In this document: positions 11,440-23,720 of the stretch, piece by piece
Position numbering within the stretch: the first letter of the stretch is position 1
Layout of the letters: every line of letters begins with the position of its first letter
NCBI GenBank assembly: GCA_011799875.1
Contig: CM022297.1
Span: 360,410,921 to 360,474,920, forward strand
Reading direction: 5' to 3'
Origin: Thinopyrum elongatum
Taxonomy: Eukaryota; Streptophyta; Magnoliopsida; Poales; Poaceae
DNA length: 64,000 bases
Notes under the pieces: generated by a model
Databases searched by the model: none
What the model was told of the DNA's origin: nothing
Seen by the model: only the letters and a program-made list of their open reading frames with translations
Program-made: the position numbers and the translations under genes

Positions 11440-13381
11440 TCATATTTCATTTCTTACCACTTCTTTCATCTTAGGATTCAACCGTCGGTGGTGATCAACG
11501 ACTGGTTTAGCATCAAGTTCCATATTAATTTTGTGCTGACATAGAGTGGGACTAATGCCCTTAAGATCATAAAAAGTATATCCAATAGTGGCACGGTGCT
11601 TCCTCAGAGTTTTCAATAATTTATTTTCTTCATGCTCTGAAAGGTTAGCACTAATAATAACAGGATATATCTTCTTCTCATCGAGATAAGCATATTTCAA
11701 AGTATCAGGTAATTGTTTAAGCTCAAACACAGGATCACTCTTGGGTGGTAGAGGATCTCCAAGAGTCTCAACAGGTAAATTGTGTTTCAAAACAGGCATT
11801 TGTTTAAAGAATATCTCATCTATTTCATTTCTTTCATTCATGAACATATTATTCTCATGGTCTAGCAAATATTGTTCTAAAAGATCAGTAGGAGGCACGG
11901 CAATAGAAGCAAGACCAGTAACTTTATCTTTACTAGGCAATTCTTTATCATGGGGTTGTCTATGAAATTTGGAGAAATTAAACTCATGAGACACATCCCC
12001 GAAACTTACACTAACAGTTTCTTTCTCACAATCTATTTTAGCATTAACAGTGTTCAAGAAAGGTCTACCAAATATAATGGGAAAAAAATCATCTTGTGGG
12101 GAACCAAGAACTAGAAAATCAGTAGGGTATTTTATTTTCCCACACAAGACTTCAACATCTCTAACAATCCCAATTGGTGAGATAGTATCTCTATTAGCAA
12201 GCTTAATAGTAACATCAATATCTTCTATTTTAGCAGGTGCAATCTCATTCATAATTTCTTGATATAAAGTAAAGGTAATTGCACTCACACTAGCACCCAA
12301 ATCACATAAGCCATGATAAAAATGGTCTCCTATTTTAACAGAGACGACATGCATGCCAACAACAAGTCTATGTTTATCTTTTTCATCGGGTTTAGCAATT
12401 CTAGTAGCTTCATCACAGAAGTAAATAACATGCCCATCAATATTATCAACCAAGAGATCTTTAAACATAGCAATACTAGGTTCAACTTTAATTTGTTCAA
12501 GGGGTGTAGGTGTTCTAGTATAACTCTTATGAACTACAACTGAAGTTTTAGCATGTTCTTTTATCCTAACAGAAAAATGTGGTTTCTCAATATAAGCAGT
12601 AGGAATAACAGGATCAACATTATAAGTATTGTTTTCTTCTTCAGCTTTAATGGGTTCTACTATTTTTACTTCAATGGGAGGATGATATTTAAACCACTTC
12701 TCTTTAGGCAGATCAACATGAGTAGCAAATGATTCACACAAAGAAGCTACTATCTCATAGTCTAGTCCATATTTAGTGCTAAATTCATGAAAAGCATCGG
12801 TATCCATAAAATATTTAACACAATCAAACTTAAGGTTTATACCTGACTCCTTACATTCGTCGAGCTCCGAATCTTCAAAGTTGCGTTTAATTCTTTCCAA
12901 GAGATCCCATTTGAATTCAATAGTCTTCTTCATAAAAGAACCAGTACAAGAAGTATCGAGCATGGATTGATCATTACGAGAAAGCCGAGCGTAAAAATTC
13001 TGAATAATAATTTCTCTTGAGAGCTCATGAATATAACATTGACTTAAGCCTCCCCCAAGCTTGAGCGATACTTTCTCCTTCACGAGGCCAAAAATTATAT
13101 ATATAATTCCGATCACGATGAACCAGATGCATAGGATAAAACTTCTGATGAAATTCCAATTTCAATCGGTTGTAATTCCAAGCTCCAATATCATCACATA
13201 GCCTATACCATGTCAATGCCTTTCCCTTCAAAGATAAAGGGAAAACCTTCTTCTTGACTTCATCCCCGGGCAAACCTGCAAGCTTTAATAATCCACAAAC
13301 TTCATCCACATAGATTAGATGCAAATCAGGATGTAATGTTCCATCTCCTACATAAGGATTAGCTAGCAGTTTCTCTATCAT
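11440..13381 (-). pseudogene. Gypsy gag and protease, frameshifted
   Basis: Two overlapping minus-strand frames form one gene. The first (13025-13381) holds the retrotrans_gag core VFPLSLKGKALTWYRLCDD and FHQKFYPMHLVHRDRNYIY. The second (11440-13116) carries on with HELSREIIIQNFYARLSRND. Far downstream is the plant Athila-type protease with CDLGASVSAITFTLYQEI (catalytic Asp in D-L-G-A-S) and LVLGSPQDDFFPIIFGRPFL. The ORF reaches the beginning of the RT domain, where a frame change separates it from 10414-11433. The N-terminus of gag between the primer site and 13381 is short compared with relatives, suggesting a deletion. Confidence 0.85.
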
Positions 13382-13576
13382 ACCCGAAGGAATTTCATCA
13401 TAAATATTTTCAGTATGTGAAGTAGGTTGAGAAAACTCTTTGCTCTTCCGGTCGAGGTGAAGATACCCCGAACAAACCCCTCAAAGGATGATTTTCCATA
13501 GTGACAAGTGACAGTAAATTTCAGCACGTAATATAAATGTTTACTTACCAAATTCCACTTACCAAAGGCGCCTCAC

Positions 13577-13594
13577 TCCCCGGCAACAACGCCA
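13577..13594 (-). other. Primer-binding site, tRNA-Asp type, mutated
   Basis: Plus-strand TCCCCGGCAACAACGCCA matches the 3' end of plant tRNA-Asp with two mismatches. It lies 11 nt from the LTR end at 13606. Confidence 0.75.
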
Positions 13595-13605
13595 GAAAAG
13601 AGTCT

Positions 13606-15127
13606 TGATGACCCACAAGTATAGGAGATCTATCTTAGTCCTTTCGATAAGTAAGAGTGTCGAACCCAACGAGGAGCAGAAGGAAATGACAAGCGGTTTT
13701 CAGCAAGGTATTCTCTGCAAGCACTGAAATTATCGGTAACAGATAGTTTTGTGATAAGATAATTCATAACGGGTAACAAGTAACAAGTGTAACAAAGGTG
13801 CAGCAAGGTGGCCCAATCCTTTTTGTAGCAAAGGATAAGCCTGGACGAACTCTTATATAAAGCAAAGCGCTCCCGAGGACACATGGGAATTATTGTCAAG
13901 TTAGTTTTCATCATGCTCATATGATTCACGTTCGTTACTTTGATAATTTGATACGTGGGTGGACCGGTGCTTGGGTTCTGTCCTTACTTGGACAAGCCTC
14001 CCACTTATGATTAACCCCTCTCGCAAGCATCCACAACTACGAAAGAAGAATTAAGATAAATCTAACCATAGCATGAAACATGTGGATCCAAATCAGCCCC
14101 TTACGAAGCAACACATAAACTAAGGTTTAAGCTTCTGTCACTCTAGCAACCCATCATCTACTTATTACTTCCTAATGTCTTCCCCTAGGCCCAAATCATG
14201 GTGAAGTGTCATGTAGTCGACGTTCACATAACACCACTAGAGGAAAGACAACATACATCTCATCAAAATATCGAACGAATACCAAATTCACATGATTACT
14301 TATACCAAGACTTCTCCCATGTCCTCAGGAACAAATGTAACTACTCACAAAGCATATTCATGTTCAAGACCAGAGGGGTATTGAATATCATTAAGGATCT
14401 GAACATATGATCTTCCACCAAATAAACCAACTAGCATCAACTACAAGGAGTAATCAACACTACTAGCAACCCACAGGTACCAATCTGAGGTTTTGGGACA
14501 AAGATTGAATACAAGAGATGAACTAGGGTTTGAGAGGAGATGGTGCTGGTGAAGATGTTGATGAAGATTGACCCTCCCTTGATGAGAGGATCGTTGGTGA
14601 TGACGATGGCTTCGGTTTCCCCCTCTGGGAGGGAAGTTTCCCCGGCAGAACAACTCCGCCGGAGCCCTGGATTGCTTCTGCCCAGGTTCCACCTCGAGAC
14701 GGCGGCGCTTCGTCCCGAAAGCTTCCTTATGATTTTTTCCAGGTAAAAACCTTTCATATAGCAGAAGATGGAAATCGGAGACCTGCCAGGGGCCCACAAG
14801 CCCTAGGGGCGCGTCCTGGGGGGTAGGTCGTGCCCCCCAGGCTTGTGGCTACCTGGTGGGTCCCCTCTGGTATTTTCTTCGCCCAATGATTCTTATATAT
14901 TCCAAAATAATTCTCTGTAAATTTGCAGGACTTTTGGAGTAGTGCAGAATAGGTCTCTCAGATTTGCTCCTTTCCGGTCCAGAATTCCAGCTGCCGGCAT
15001 TCTCCCTCTTCATGTAAATCTTATAAAATAAGAGAGAAAAGGCATAAGTATTGTACCATAATGTGTAATAACAGCCCATAATGCAATAAATATCAACATA
15101 AAAGCATGATGCAAAATGGACGTATCA
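13606..15127 (-). repeat. 5' LTR of Athila-like element
   Basis: Plus-strand ends are TGATGACCCACAAGTATAGG and ATGGACGTATCA, 1522 bp with TG...CA termini. The sequence differs from the 8474-10001 LTR but shares the terminal motif and the 'gtgtcgaacccaacgagg' block, so it is a sister family. The predicted target duplication on the right is atctg at 15128-15132; its partner is outside the window. Confidence 0.8.
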
Positions 15128-15239
15128 ATCTGCTCCATTGCCTACTACCTCTACAGCTCCCACTGTTGTGCCACCAGTTCAATCACCACTCAAGTTATCC
15201 ATCGACACAGCCATCAAAATTTCAGATGCTGGTCCGTCC

Positions 15240-16883
15240 GCACAGAGATCTATTTCTGCTCGTCATACTGGCTCTGTTGTATATGGAGATGAAGTGATTT
15301 TTAGTCGAAGATGAACTCAAATATCCTTATCCTCGTGAAGCACTGCCTTTGTTCTCGGTAGGTGCTGGCGCCAAAGGACCGCTTTTCAATCGGAAAACGC
15401 ATCCCCAATTCTTTCGGGAGAGTCCGTATGATAAGTCGCGCACGTCTGAATCGCCTCGTTTCTGGACCAAAGAATAACTATCTATTACTCTCGGGTCCTC
15501 TATGACAGCAAGAAAATATTCCCTCATGAATTTCCGGACATCCCAACTATGAAGAGCATTGGCTGTTTCAACCAATTGCTGCAAGATCTTGAAGATTTCT
15601 GCGTCACCAATGTTTTTGCATTCGAACATCCTTGGAACAGGGAGATTATTCTTCAGTTCTATGCGACTTTGTACATCTCTGGTGATGGATCTGATAGTTC
15701 CAAGTGGATCATGGAGTGGATGACCGAAGGCAAACGCATCAAGGGCACCTCCACCGATTTTCTCTCGCATTTTTCATTTCCCTCGCTTTGAGCATGGAAA
15801 GACTGAAATCCGAGTGCACAACATTGACATCATTTCTGATGAAATATTTCAGTGCACCATGGATGCAGAAAAGATTCGTGACTACAATGGTCCTCCCTTG
15901 CCTGAGCACTTGACTTTTGAGAATCAAACTCTATATCACATGCTCACTTACACCATATGCCCTCTGGCCGGGATGAATACGGACAACATCATCTCAGATG
16001 TTCTTCGGAATGCTATCTATGCAATTTCTGAGCAATATGTCTTTGATGTTGAAGATATGTTTATGCACATCTTGAAGGATTCTGCTCAGCATCCAAAGTG
16101 CCTCAAAGTTTATGCACCATGGATTCAGAAAGTGGTTGATCATACCATGCGGACAGAATATTTGGCGAAAGTTAGTCATAAAAGCTTCATTCCTCTAGTT
16201 CGTGATACCTTGCAAGTCATGGAAGACATATCCTCGGGTAAATTGCCAGCTTCAAGCCCCCAAGACTATCACAAGACATTCGATGGGCCTCGTCTGCCTC
16301 AGCGTGAAAGAACGATATCGCATCAACCTCCATCGCAGCTTGAAGTCAGTTTGCGCACACAACAATTGTTGTTGCAACATATTGTTGACGATCGAAGAGA
16401 AAAAGAGCACCTCGCCGCCGAGCTGAATGCAATCAACAACTGAACAAAAATAGTGCATATGATTGCTGATGAGAACAAGAAGCGGCTCTGGAAAATTCTT
16501 CGCAAGTTCTTCACTGAAAGCAACTCCTGAATGTTAATCTCAAAGAGCTTTATGATTACATTGACAAAGGCTTCTCCATTGAAGATTTTCAAGATTGCAA
16601 AACTCCGTCGCTACCTGCTCGAGAGCCGATTACTGATCTTTTGCATCTTAAGCTTCGCAAGCCGATTGAAGAATCTGAAGCTACCTCACCGACAGAGAAA
16701 CCTGCTGAAGGAAATGTGCTTTCATGTGTTGCTCAAGTGGCTGACCCCAATATGCCGTCATCTTCTCAACAACAAGTTGTCAATCCCGAAGTGAAATCCA
16801 CTGCTGCTGAAGCCGAAGATGATCCCGTCACTTCCGAAGCAGAAATCTCCTCCGATAGTTCTTCGGGGGATGCTGACGAGTGA
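15240..16883 (+). pseudogene. Transposase_32-like plant transposon protein, degenerate
   Basis: Plus-strand pieces in several frames form one protein: a frame around 15480-15780 with LYDSKKIFPHEFPDIPTMK and TEGKRIKGTSTDFLSHF, then after a shift 15814-16443 with VHNIDIISDEIFQCTMDAE and PLAGMNTDNIISDVLRNAI, then a Ser/Glu-rich tail at 16641-16883. The pattern (R-F-W-T-K-E near the start, a central W-M-T-E-G helix, an acidic tail) resembles the 'putative plant transposon protein' domain (PF20167-like). That family is widespread in plant retroelements and has no established biochemical role. Stops at 16441 and several frameshifts show decay. Confidence 0.5.
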
Positions 16884-17405
16884 ACCAAGTCCGCCACTTT
16901 TGCACTCATGTTATTCGTCACCTTTTTGACACTAGTTGACAAAAGGGGGGGAATTACATCGAGTTTCGATAGATTTGCTTTCAGTGTTTCTTTGGTTTGC
17001 TTTCGTGTGAGTTTGAAACTTATGCCTTAAAGACTGTCTGCTCTATGATGTAAAACTTTTGTGTTGTAATGTTAATAGCCCCGCCTGCTGCACTATTCCT
17101 CTCGAAGCATTTGTTTTGCAGGTGGAATTATTATCGGAAGTTATGAATGATTACACTGCAATCTCGATGGATTATATATCATCAGTGCGAATCATTGTCT
17201 CGAATGATTGAAATTTCCTCTATATACTTCAATACTTGCAGGAAAATTAATCTCATATCTCTATCCCTGCATACATTTAGGGGGAGTCTATTTCATCATC
17301 GAGCAAAGTAACACTTATTCACTCTTGTTTGAATTACTTTTCACTTATCTATCTTCACTTCGATGATTATCTCTTTTGTCAACAACCGTCCAAAAAGGGG
17401 GAGAT
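16884..17405 (+). other. Copia spacer and polypurine tract
   Basis: There is no gene. The stretch is AT-rich, with one G-rich tract near 16945 and a second (ccaaaaagggggagat, 17390-17405) directly before the LTR. The second is the expected primer for plus-strand DNA synthesis. Confidence 0.7.
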
Positions 17406-18701
17406 TGTTGGTGCAATAATTTGCCTCCTTATGTTTTGTAGTTTGTTGACATAAACAGTATGGGACTTATGTGTTTGCTAGTGCACACAGAGTAACAGGT
17501 CCCTGGAATCACGAGGAGTATGATTCAAATGACGAAGATAATCCCCTGCGTTGAAGTGATGGTTATCACCAAAGATTATGTTGACAAGAGTGACCCCTTA
17601 AAATTGCTGACGTGAAGCAATTCGTTCGGTGCATGTCGGAAGGAAGTGACTGCGTCCGAGAGGAATGAAGACGAAGTGAAGACGTATCATTTATTTCATT
17701 GTTTCTCTTCTCTTTATTGAGTCACAGGACCACCGTACTATTAAGAGGGGTGTAGCGTTTGAAACTTTGATTCTCTGATGCTAAACCCAAATCCTATGTA
17801 AGTTGTGAGAGAAATCTCTTTGTGCTTCGAGCAAATACTTGCCAGCAAGAGACTGTGATCTTCTTCGCTGCGAGAGATTTGTCTCAGACCGAGGAGTTAG
17901 AATTACTTGTTCCTCAAGTAATGTTACCGTTGCTCTTTGAAATCCGACCGTTGAGAACGTGTCGGTTGGCCATTGGGTGGACCACGTGTCCAAAATGGTC
18001 ATTTCCCACCAGGGAAGGCTGCGGCTATAAATAGCCACCCCGCACCGGCTTTGTCGGGTGGCTGCTCCGTTTGATTCTGAGAAGATTGTTGAGCAACCCC
18101 CTCTCCGAGTGATTTGAGTTTAAAATCCACCGAGAGAAAAACCCCTAGAGCCGAAGAATTAGATAGTGGTTCAGCATCACTCGAATCTAAGTCCAGTACA
18201 CTCCGTCTATTACTCTTGAGAGCTGCAAACTCTCTAGACGGTTAGGTCTCAATTTCTTCAGAGACCAAGAGTGATTGTGGTTCTCGAAGAAGAAGTCTGT
18301 AAAGGTTCGGAGATCACCTCAAGTATCTACCACGAGTGATCGGCATTGATTGACGAACCAATTGTCGAGGAGAATAGGGTGAAGAGAGTTTTATCTTCCG
18401 TGTTAAGTCATAGCCCCTCCAACCAGACGTAGACCTTGTGCAAAACGACGAACTGGTCGAACAAATACCCTATCCCCATCGAGCATCACTGGTTTCATCT
18501 GTTTCCCCTCTTTCCATTCGTATTATCTGAATCATGTGATTTGCTTCGATGCTTGTATCAGTTTCTATTCGGTAGTTTATTTTCGCTCACTATATTATAC
18601 TTTCATTCGCTCCGCTGCTAGGTTACAAGAGTTTTGAGATTTCCGAAGAAATTTTAAAACTCCCATTCACCCCCCTCTGGTAGACATACTTCGTTCCTAC
18701 A
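17406..18701 (+). repeat. 3' LTR of Copia-like element
   Basis: It starts TGTTGGTGCAATAATTTGC and ends GTTCCTACA (1296 bp, TG...CA). The upstream purine tract fixes it as the 3' LTR on the plus strand. A TATA-like 'ggctataaatagcc' at about 18022-18035 fits the LTR promoter. The right flank aatac (18702-18706) would be the target duplication, but the left end is not in the window. Confidence 0.75.
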
Positions 18702-20062
18702 AATACTTTCCTTGATTTCCAAAACCGTGTATACTCTTTCCTTTGGTGAACTTATATTTTATTTCCCTTTTATTAACAAATGGTGTCTTAAAACAAAACT
18801 TTGTCCTTGATCGTGGACGTGACTATTCAAATAGATTTTTAACTCTCTGCAGAGGTTGTACACTTTTCCCATACCACGAACGATCACGTCCGACAAACCC
18901 TGGGTACAACATGGCTTGCGGACGACGCACGAGGGCCTTGCTACACCAGCTCCCAGCCGACGCCGACGCCCATCGCCGCCATCCACCGAGCGCTAGAGGA
19001 AGTCGCCTAACCGCAGAATGGCAACATCCACCACCAGTCAAGGTTGCAGCATCGGTGCAATCAGTGTGCCGGGCTTGCAACATCGGCTCAGTAGCTGCGT
19101 CCTCTGCGGCTTTCCGTGCAACCTCGTCGGTCATGTGGATGGGAGATGGTGATTGGAAGAGAGATGGGGGAAGAGGAATATGGGAAAGATCGTGTCAACC
19201 TCGTGTAAACTTTCCTCCCGATGGAAATCTAAATACTCAAACATGGGTCGTTGGATCTGCAATCTAAGGACGAGGCGACCCACCCGCCCATTCTGTGTGT
19301 TTCAAAAATAAATAAAACCAAGACTTTGTGCAAAACAATAACCAGATCATGTGGATGCTTGTATGCAAAAGCACGAGGTTCGATCAACAACACACGTTCC
19401 AAATGTTTTTTTTTTGCGAGAAGGACATCATAATTATATTATCATGCAATAGTGGTACAAAGCACCCAACAAAACACAGAAATAACAACCAGGCCCTGAG
19501 GAACCGACCAATCTATTCATCCGTTGCGGGCTGTCGGCGCGCCGTCGCTTCCGTTGCCGCCGCTCCCTGAGCCGACATGACATTGAAATCTGCTGCCGGA
19601 TTGAAACGCGGACGGGAAGTTTTCAGCCTCAGCCCGAGAGGGCCAGCATGGCGGACATAGAGTTCGGCCTTCGCTTCACCACGTCGCCGACGATACATCT
19701 CTCACGCCACACGGAGTTCCTATACATGCGGCTAAATCCACCGACGCCAACCGCCAGTGCCTCACAACTCAACCCCCAGTACTCCCATGGCAAGGACAAG
19801 AGCCACCTTGCCATGGCGAAGTTGGACACGAGGGACACAAAATCTCCAATAGCCGGTCGTCGCCTCCGCATCAACGACCACGCCTGAAGAAACCAACGGC
19901 CATCGAATTGACGAATGCGGGAGCAAACAACGACAAAAGCTCGTCGGCTCAGCCGCACATGGCCTTGCCGAGATGGTGAAGAAGTTTCAGCCATCTTATT
20001 CCACTGCACCGCCGCCACCACCACCACCCTGCCGGCGCTGCTGAAGAAACCTACCTTACTAT
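18702..20062. other. Intergenic sequence, possible LINE 3' tail
   Basis: I recognise no gene. At about 19407 a T-run followed by 'gcgagaaggacatcat' resembles the reverse complement of a cereal LINE 3' end with its A-tail, which would make about 19407-20050 a minus-strand truncated LINE or retrocopy. A 159-codon minus ORF (19629-20108) and a 174-codon plus ORF (18743-19267) match no family I know; codon content and overlap on both strands argue against genes. Confidence 0.3.
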
Positions 20063-20065
20063 TTA

Positions 20066-20459
20066 GGGCATGTACAATGGAGGCAGTAGTAAGGTGCTGC
20101 CCCAACAATTACACGTAGACTTATGGCACTGAAACTACCGTCCCAAACACTAGTACCCAATGCCATGATAGCCTCGACGGACCCACCTTCTCCCTCTTCA
20201 TGTACTTCTCTCTCTTGCTTTACCGAATCACAACCGATCCTACGAGCTAAAGCGCACCTGTGCTGCTCATCTTTCTTTCTTTTCCAATGCTCTCTCTTGC
20301 ATCTTCTTCTCCTTTGCTTTTCTTTTCTGTCAGGGAGGAAGCAGTCTCCTCTGCAAGCATCCGCTTTTCTCTGCAAGCAGCATACTAAGCAGTCTCTGGA
20401 CCATCCGAACCTACGTGGAGGCTAGGGCACCGGTTCAGCTTGTAGCGTTGAACATGCCC
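20066..20459. mobile_element. Tourist-type MITE (PIF/Harbinger)
   Basis: The 394-bp sequence has inverted ends, GGGCATGTACAATGG on the left and CGTTGAACATGCCC on the right. It is flanked by tta (20063-20065 and 20460-20462), the 3-bp duplication typical of the superfamily. It has no coding capacity. Confidence 0.75.
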
Positions 20460-20746
20460 TTACACGCCTAAGGATCGGATCCGGGTTCCTCCACTCTCCC
20501 GCCTCCGGAACAAAGGCTGAAGAGTGAAGAAACCGCCGATCCGGATCTGACGGTCCACATTTATGTTTTCAGGTTTCCATAGGTTTTTACACGAGGCTTT
20601 TTCTCAAAAAGAAAGAAAACATGGATTTGGCTAGTGTGGTGTTCAAGCGGGGCGTCCCGATTCCCGCTACTGTTCCGGCCCCAAGCCGGTCTGGTGAACC
20701 CTATTCCTGTGCGTCGTACCGCCTTCCTCCGTGTCGATTCCCACTA
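20460..20746. other. Short intergenic spacer
   Basis: No gene or repeat was recognised. The stretch ends at the Helitron-like 3' terminus at 20747. Confidence 0.4.
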
Positions 20747-21594
20747 CTAGATGACCAGTTGCGCCAAATGGCGCAAAGACCCGTTTAAAACCATGCTCGT
20801 GTTGAAAATATTTGCATTTTTTCAATAACTGTATATTTGAGTACATTTGGTAAGAACTTATACCCCTATATATAAAGGAAATTAAATGCAAATACGTTCT
20901 TAAGGTAATAATGCCACAAATTAGATCATCGGTAGGTCAAGATAGTTGAGTCTGCAATTAGGAACTCCGAGTAGCTGTAAACTTGCATTAAAAAAGGAGT
21001 AAACACAAGTGACACAATAAAATGTACTTAATACATGAACTTGTGAACATTGTGTACAGGAGAAGTTAATAGAAATAGTGGTCAATTACATCATATAATT
21101 TGGTTCTATACTCTTTTGTGTATATATCCTGAATGCTACCCCTTTGTGATCAACTCTTTGTCTTTCGAATCGAATGGCACAGCTACTGCCCCTTTGGAAA
21201 AAGAAAGGACTCTGTAATACCCATAAATGTAAAAGGAAACCAGCATGTGATGCATCTGAACCTGCACAAAACAATGTAAAAACCATACATACTATCTACA
21301 TACCCTCATTGTCTAGCAAAGCATAAGTAGCTGAGGGACCCTGTACAAAAGAATTGACAATTAGCAAGAAAGAAGCATGCCATCATCTGTCTAAACAACC
21401 ATAAAACAATAAGTGGCAAAAGCCCATCAGGATTAGCATTTGCCATCCAATTTATGAGCTAAAGTTGTGCATTCACCAATCGATAAAACATATTAAGATG
21501 CGGTAATGAAAATAAAATTGTATCTCTTCACATACAGTAAGTGAAAATGAAATGAGTAAGGGGACCAAATTTAGTTGCCTGATCAGATGTAGCA

Positions 21595-21830
21595 GAGATA
21601 GAACCTAGTTTTTTTTACCTTGCCTACTTCTGGCCAATACCCCCACAGATGCCCCTCTTCCCGTGTAGGAAATGCCCCTGACCCTCCTCCGAGCATTAAG
21701 GCCCAGAATGACAACAACATCCCATAGAAGGACCCGCAAAAGGCAACGAAAGTGAACCAAGTAGCTTGGCCAGATACCCGCACTAACCCAACCAAATAAA
21801 TGTAGCCAACGGATCAAGGCAGAACGCATG
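21595..21830 (-). pseudogene. Unrecognised exon-like fragment in Helitron
   Basis: A minus-strand segment encodes a hydrophobic stretch, ATWFTFVAFCGSFYGMLLSF, with further residues to GYWPEVGKV, after which the minus strand continues gtaaaaaaaa, a possible 5' splice site. It looks like a captured exon of a membrane protein, but I cannot name the donor gene. There are no upstream or downstream exons I can link to it with confidence. Confidence 0.3.
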
Positions 21831-22857
21831 ACAGTGAGTATATTTTATTGATAAGCCAGATTGAACACAGTTGAGAAACAATGTTAAAAGATCATATTGA
21901 GACAATAAATGGAGGTGGTTCAGTATTGCCTTCTATCTAAACTCTCTAAACAGAGGAACACCCTAGCTTTATGTGAAAACTCAAAAGAAGGCACATAATG
22001 TAAGGTTTTGACACTACATAAACTATAGTAATGATCTGCTGCTTAGGACATGCATCAATATATGATGCATATCTATTTCACGAAAGCCTAAAGGTACATC
22101 CACAATTAAGAATATCTGAAACTTTGATGTGCATACCAAGAATAAACGATGGCCAATACTCCTATAATGAAAAATATTGTACAAATAATTAAAAGATTCA
22201 GACTTGCAGGTAATATTAAGAAACAACATAACCTAGCCAAGGTGTGCATGCGATAAACAAGTGAATCCAAGGAGTAGGAACTCACCCATTATAAACCAAC
22301 AACAAACAATGTTGTTATTATTGCCTTCACTCTATATTACTGGGAGTGGCATACACGTTCAGTCCCTACAGATGTTACTTCCAACAGATGGCTTCGGTTC
22401 CGATTCAAAACCATTTTACATGGCGCTTGCATGGCTTCTACTACAGGGATGATCTGAACAAGGAAGTGAAACTCATCTTAGACAACCATCAAGACAAAAA
22501 TTGGGTAGCTGAAACAAAAATCGTTGAAATAAGAAAACATCAATCCAATGCCTATCGATGATGTACCACTTGCACAGAGTGCCAAAAACAACTGACTACT
22601 GTAGGAAGATAAAAGGCAAATCAAATACAAATATAAAATAATCTAATTAGTATGTTACTCCTTTTTTACCACTTAACATACAGCCTTTACTGGCATACGA
22701 ACTAAATATAATCAACATCTTCTTAACTATTGATTTACAAAAAAAAAATCAGCTAGACAGTAAGCATCGCAGAACTTTCAATAACACAGCGAAATACCAA
22801 ATGAGTGGACTCATTCAAGAAACAAACATTTAAGAAGTCACAAAAAGAGAAATTTTG

Positions 22858-23073
22858 TTACCTGCTATTTTTCTTGGTATTCCAGAGGAAAAGGCCATCA
22901 ATATCACTTTTAGACCAGCCTACCAGGTAGATAGTAAGAGCAGCAGCACACAGGAACTTGTTAATCCTGAGGATGTTATCCATTGGCATATTTGCACATG
23001 AAGTAGTTACCTGAAGCTCACGATGGCAAAATGGACAACAAATGCAGCAGCGTCTATAACAAGAAAACAACAC
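22858..23073 (-). pseudogene. Unrecognised exon-like fragments in Helitron
   Basis: Minus-strand open segments are bounded by GT-like donors: AAFVVHFAIVSF before 'gtaactac', then RINKFLCAAALTIYL before 'gtaggctgg', then DIDGLFLWNTKKN before 'gtaac'. The pattern of short hydrophobic exons resembles a captured membrane-protein gene. Donor unknown. Confidence 0.3.
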
Positions 23074-23720
23074 ATTAGATTAGTAATGAGCATAAATCAC
23101 TGGATTAGTAATATATGGTTCATTATGTACAAAGTTCCTTCAATACAAAAAAATAAACCCATATAGCATCAGCATTAGCTAACTAAAATTAGAGGCATCA
23201 TCTCTGTTGCAAGCAGTTTTTATTTTGCGAAAAGATCAAGTGTAGTATCATGTTCCTACCTGTACAGAAAAGCAAAAGGATTGAGGACAGTAATGTATCA
23301 ATTCTCATCTGCCACGTAAAATTCAGTAAAAAGAATTGTAGGCATCAACATCGTATCTAAAATCCAGCATGGCAAAATGTAAACAGAATGCACCCGTTTC
23401 TATCACAGGAAATACCTAAACAAAGAAATCTCATACATATATCCATGTAGGGGAAAAGCTGTAGCAGCACCATATTTAGAAGGGTGCAGGGAGATAGATA
23501 GGGTTGATCTGTAAGGTGAGAATTAGAGAGATGGATGAATCATAGAAATATGCGATCCTACCAGCTAAATATACTGAGCCTTCAAGCGAATATTGTCCTC
23601 CCTGATAAGTCACAACCATTTGCACACTTTAGAATGAAATTAATTAGAAATTTAGATTGGGGGAACTAAAAAGAGCTTCAGAACTCGCCGCCAGCAATGG
23701 CGCAGCTTCCCCTCTCAGGC

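Larger units (their letters stand above)
10002..15127 (-). mobile_element. Athila-like Gypsy retrotransposon, 5' two-thirds, decayed
   Basis: On the minus strand: 5' LTR (13606-15127), primer site (13577-13594), gag (13025-13381 running into 11440-13116), protease, reverse transcriptase (10414-11433) and RNase H ending at 10002. There the non-autonomous element is inserted, and the predicted protein breaks off right after a WDDPH motif that precedes the integrase zinc finger. Integrase and 3' LTR are outside the window. At least three frame breaks make it inactive. The RT sequence is of the Athila type. The element itself interrupts a Copia-like element whose sequence resumes at 15128. Confidence 0.85.
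15128..18701 (+). mobile_element. Copia-like LTR retrotransposon, 3' part
   Basis: The plus-strand sequence resumes after the Athila-like insertion. It comprises a decayed ORF (about 15240-16883), AT-rich spacer with two purine-rich tracts (acaaaagggggg near 16940 and ccaaaaagggggagat ending at 17405), and a 3' LTR (17406-18701). A purine tract abutting TGTTGGTGCAATAATTTGC and an LTR ending in CATTCACCCCCCTCTGG...CCTACA are typical of Maximus/SIRE-type Copia elements in cereals. No integrase or RT is visible in this portion. The 5' half lies left of the window, beyond the nested stack. Confidence 0.7.

Noticed and set aside
18743..19267. 174-codon plus-strand ORF
   Set aside because: No recognisable domain, with an overlapping minus-strand ORF and no splice or promoter context. 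Kept only as intergenic sequence.
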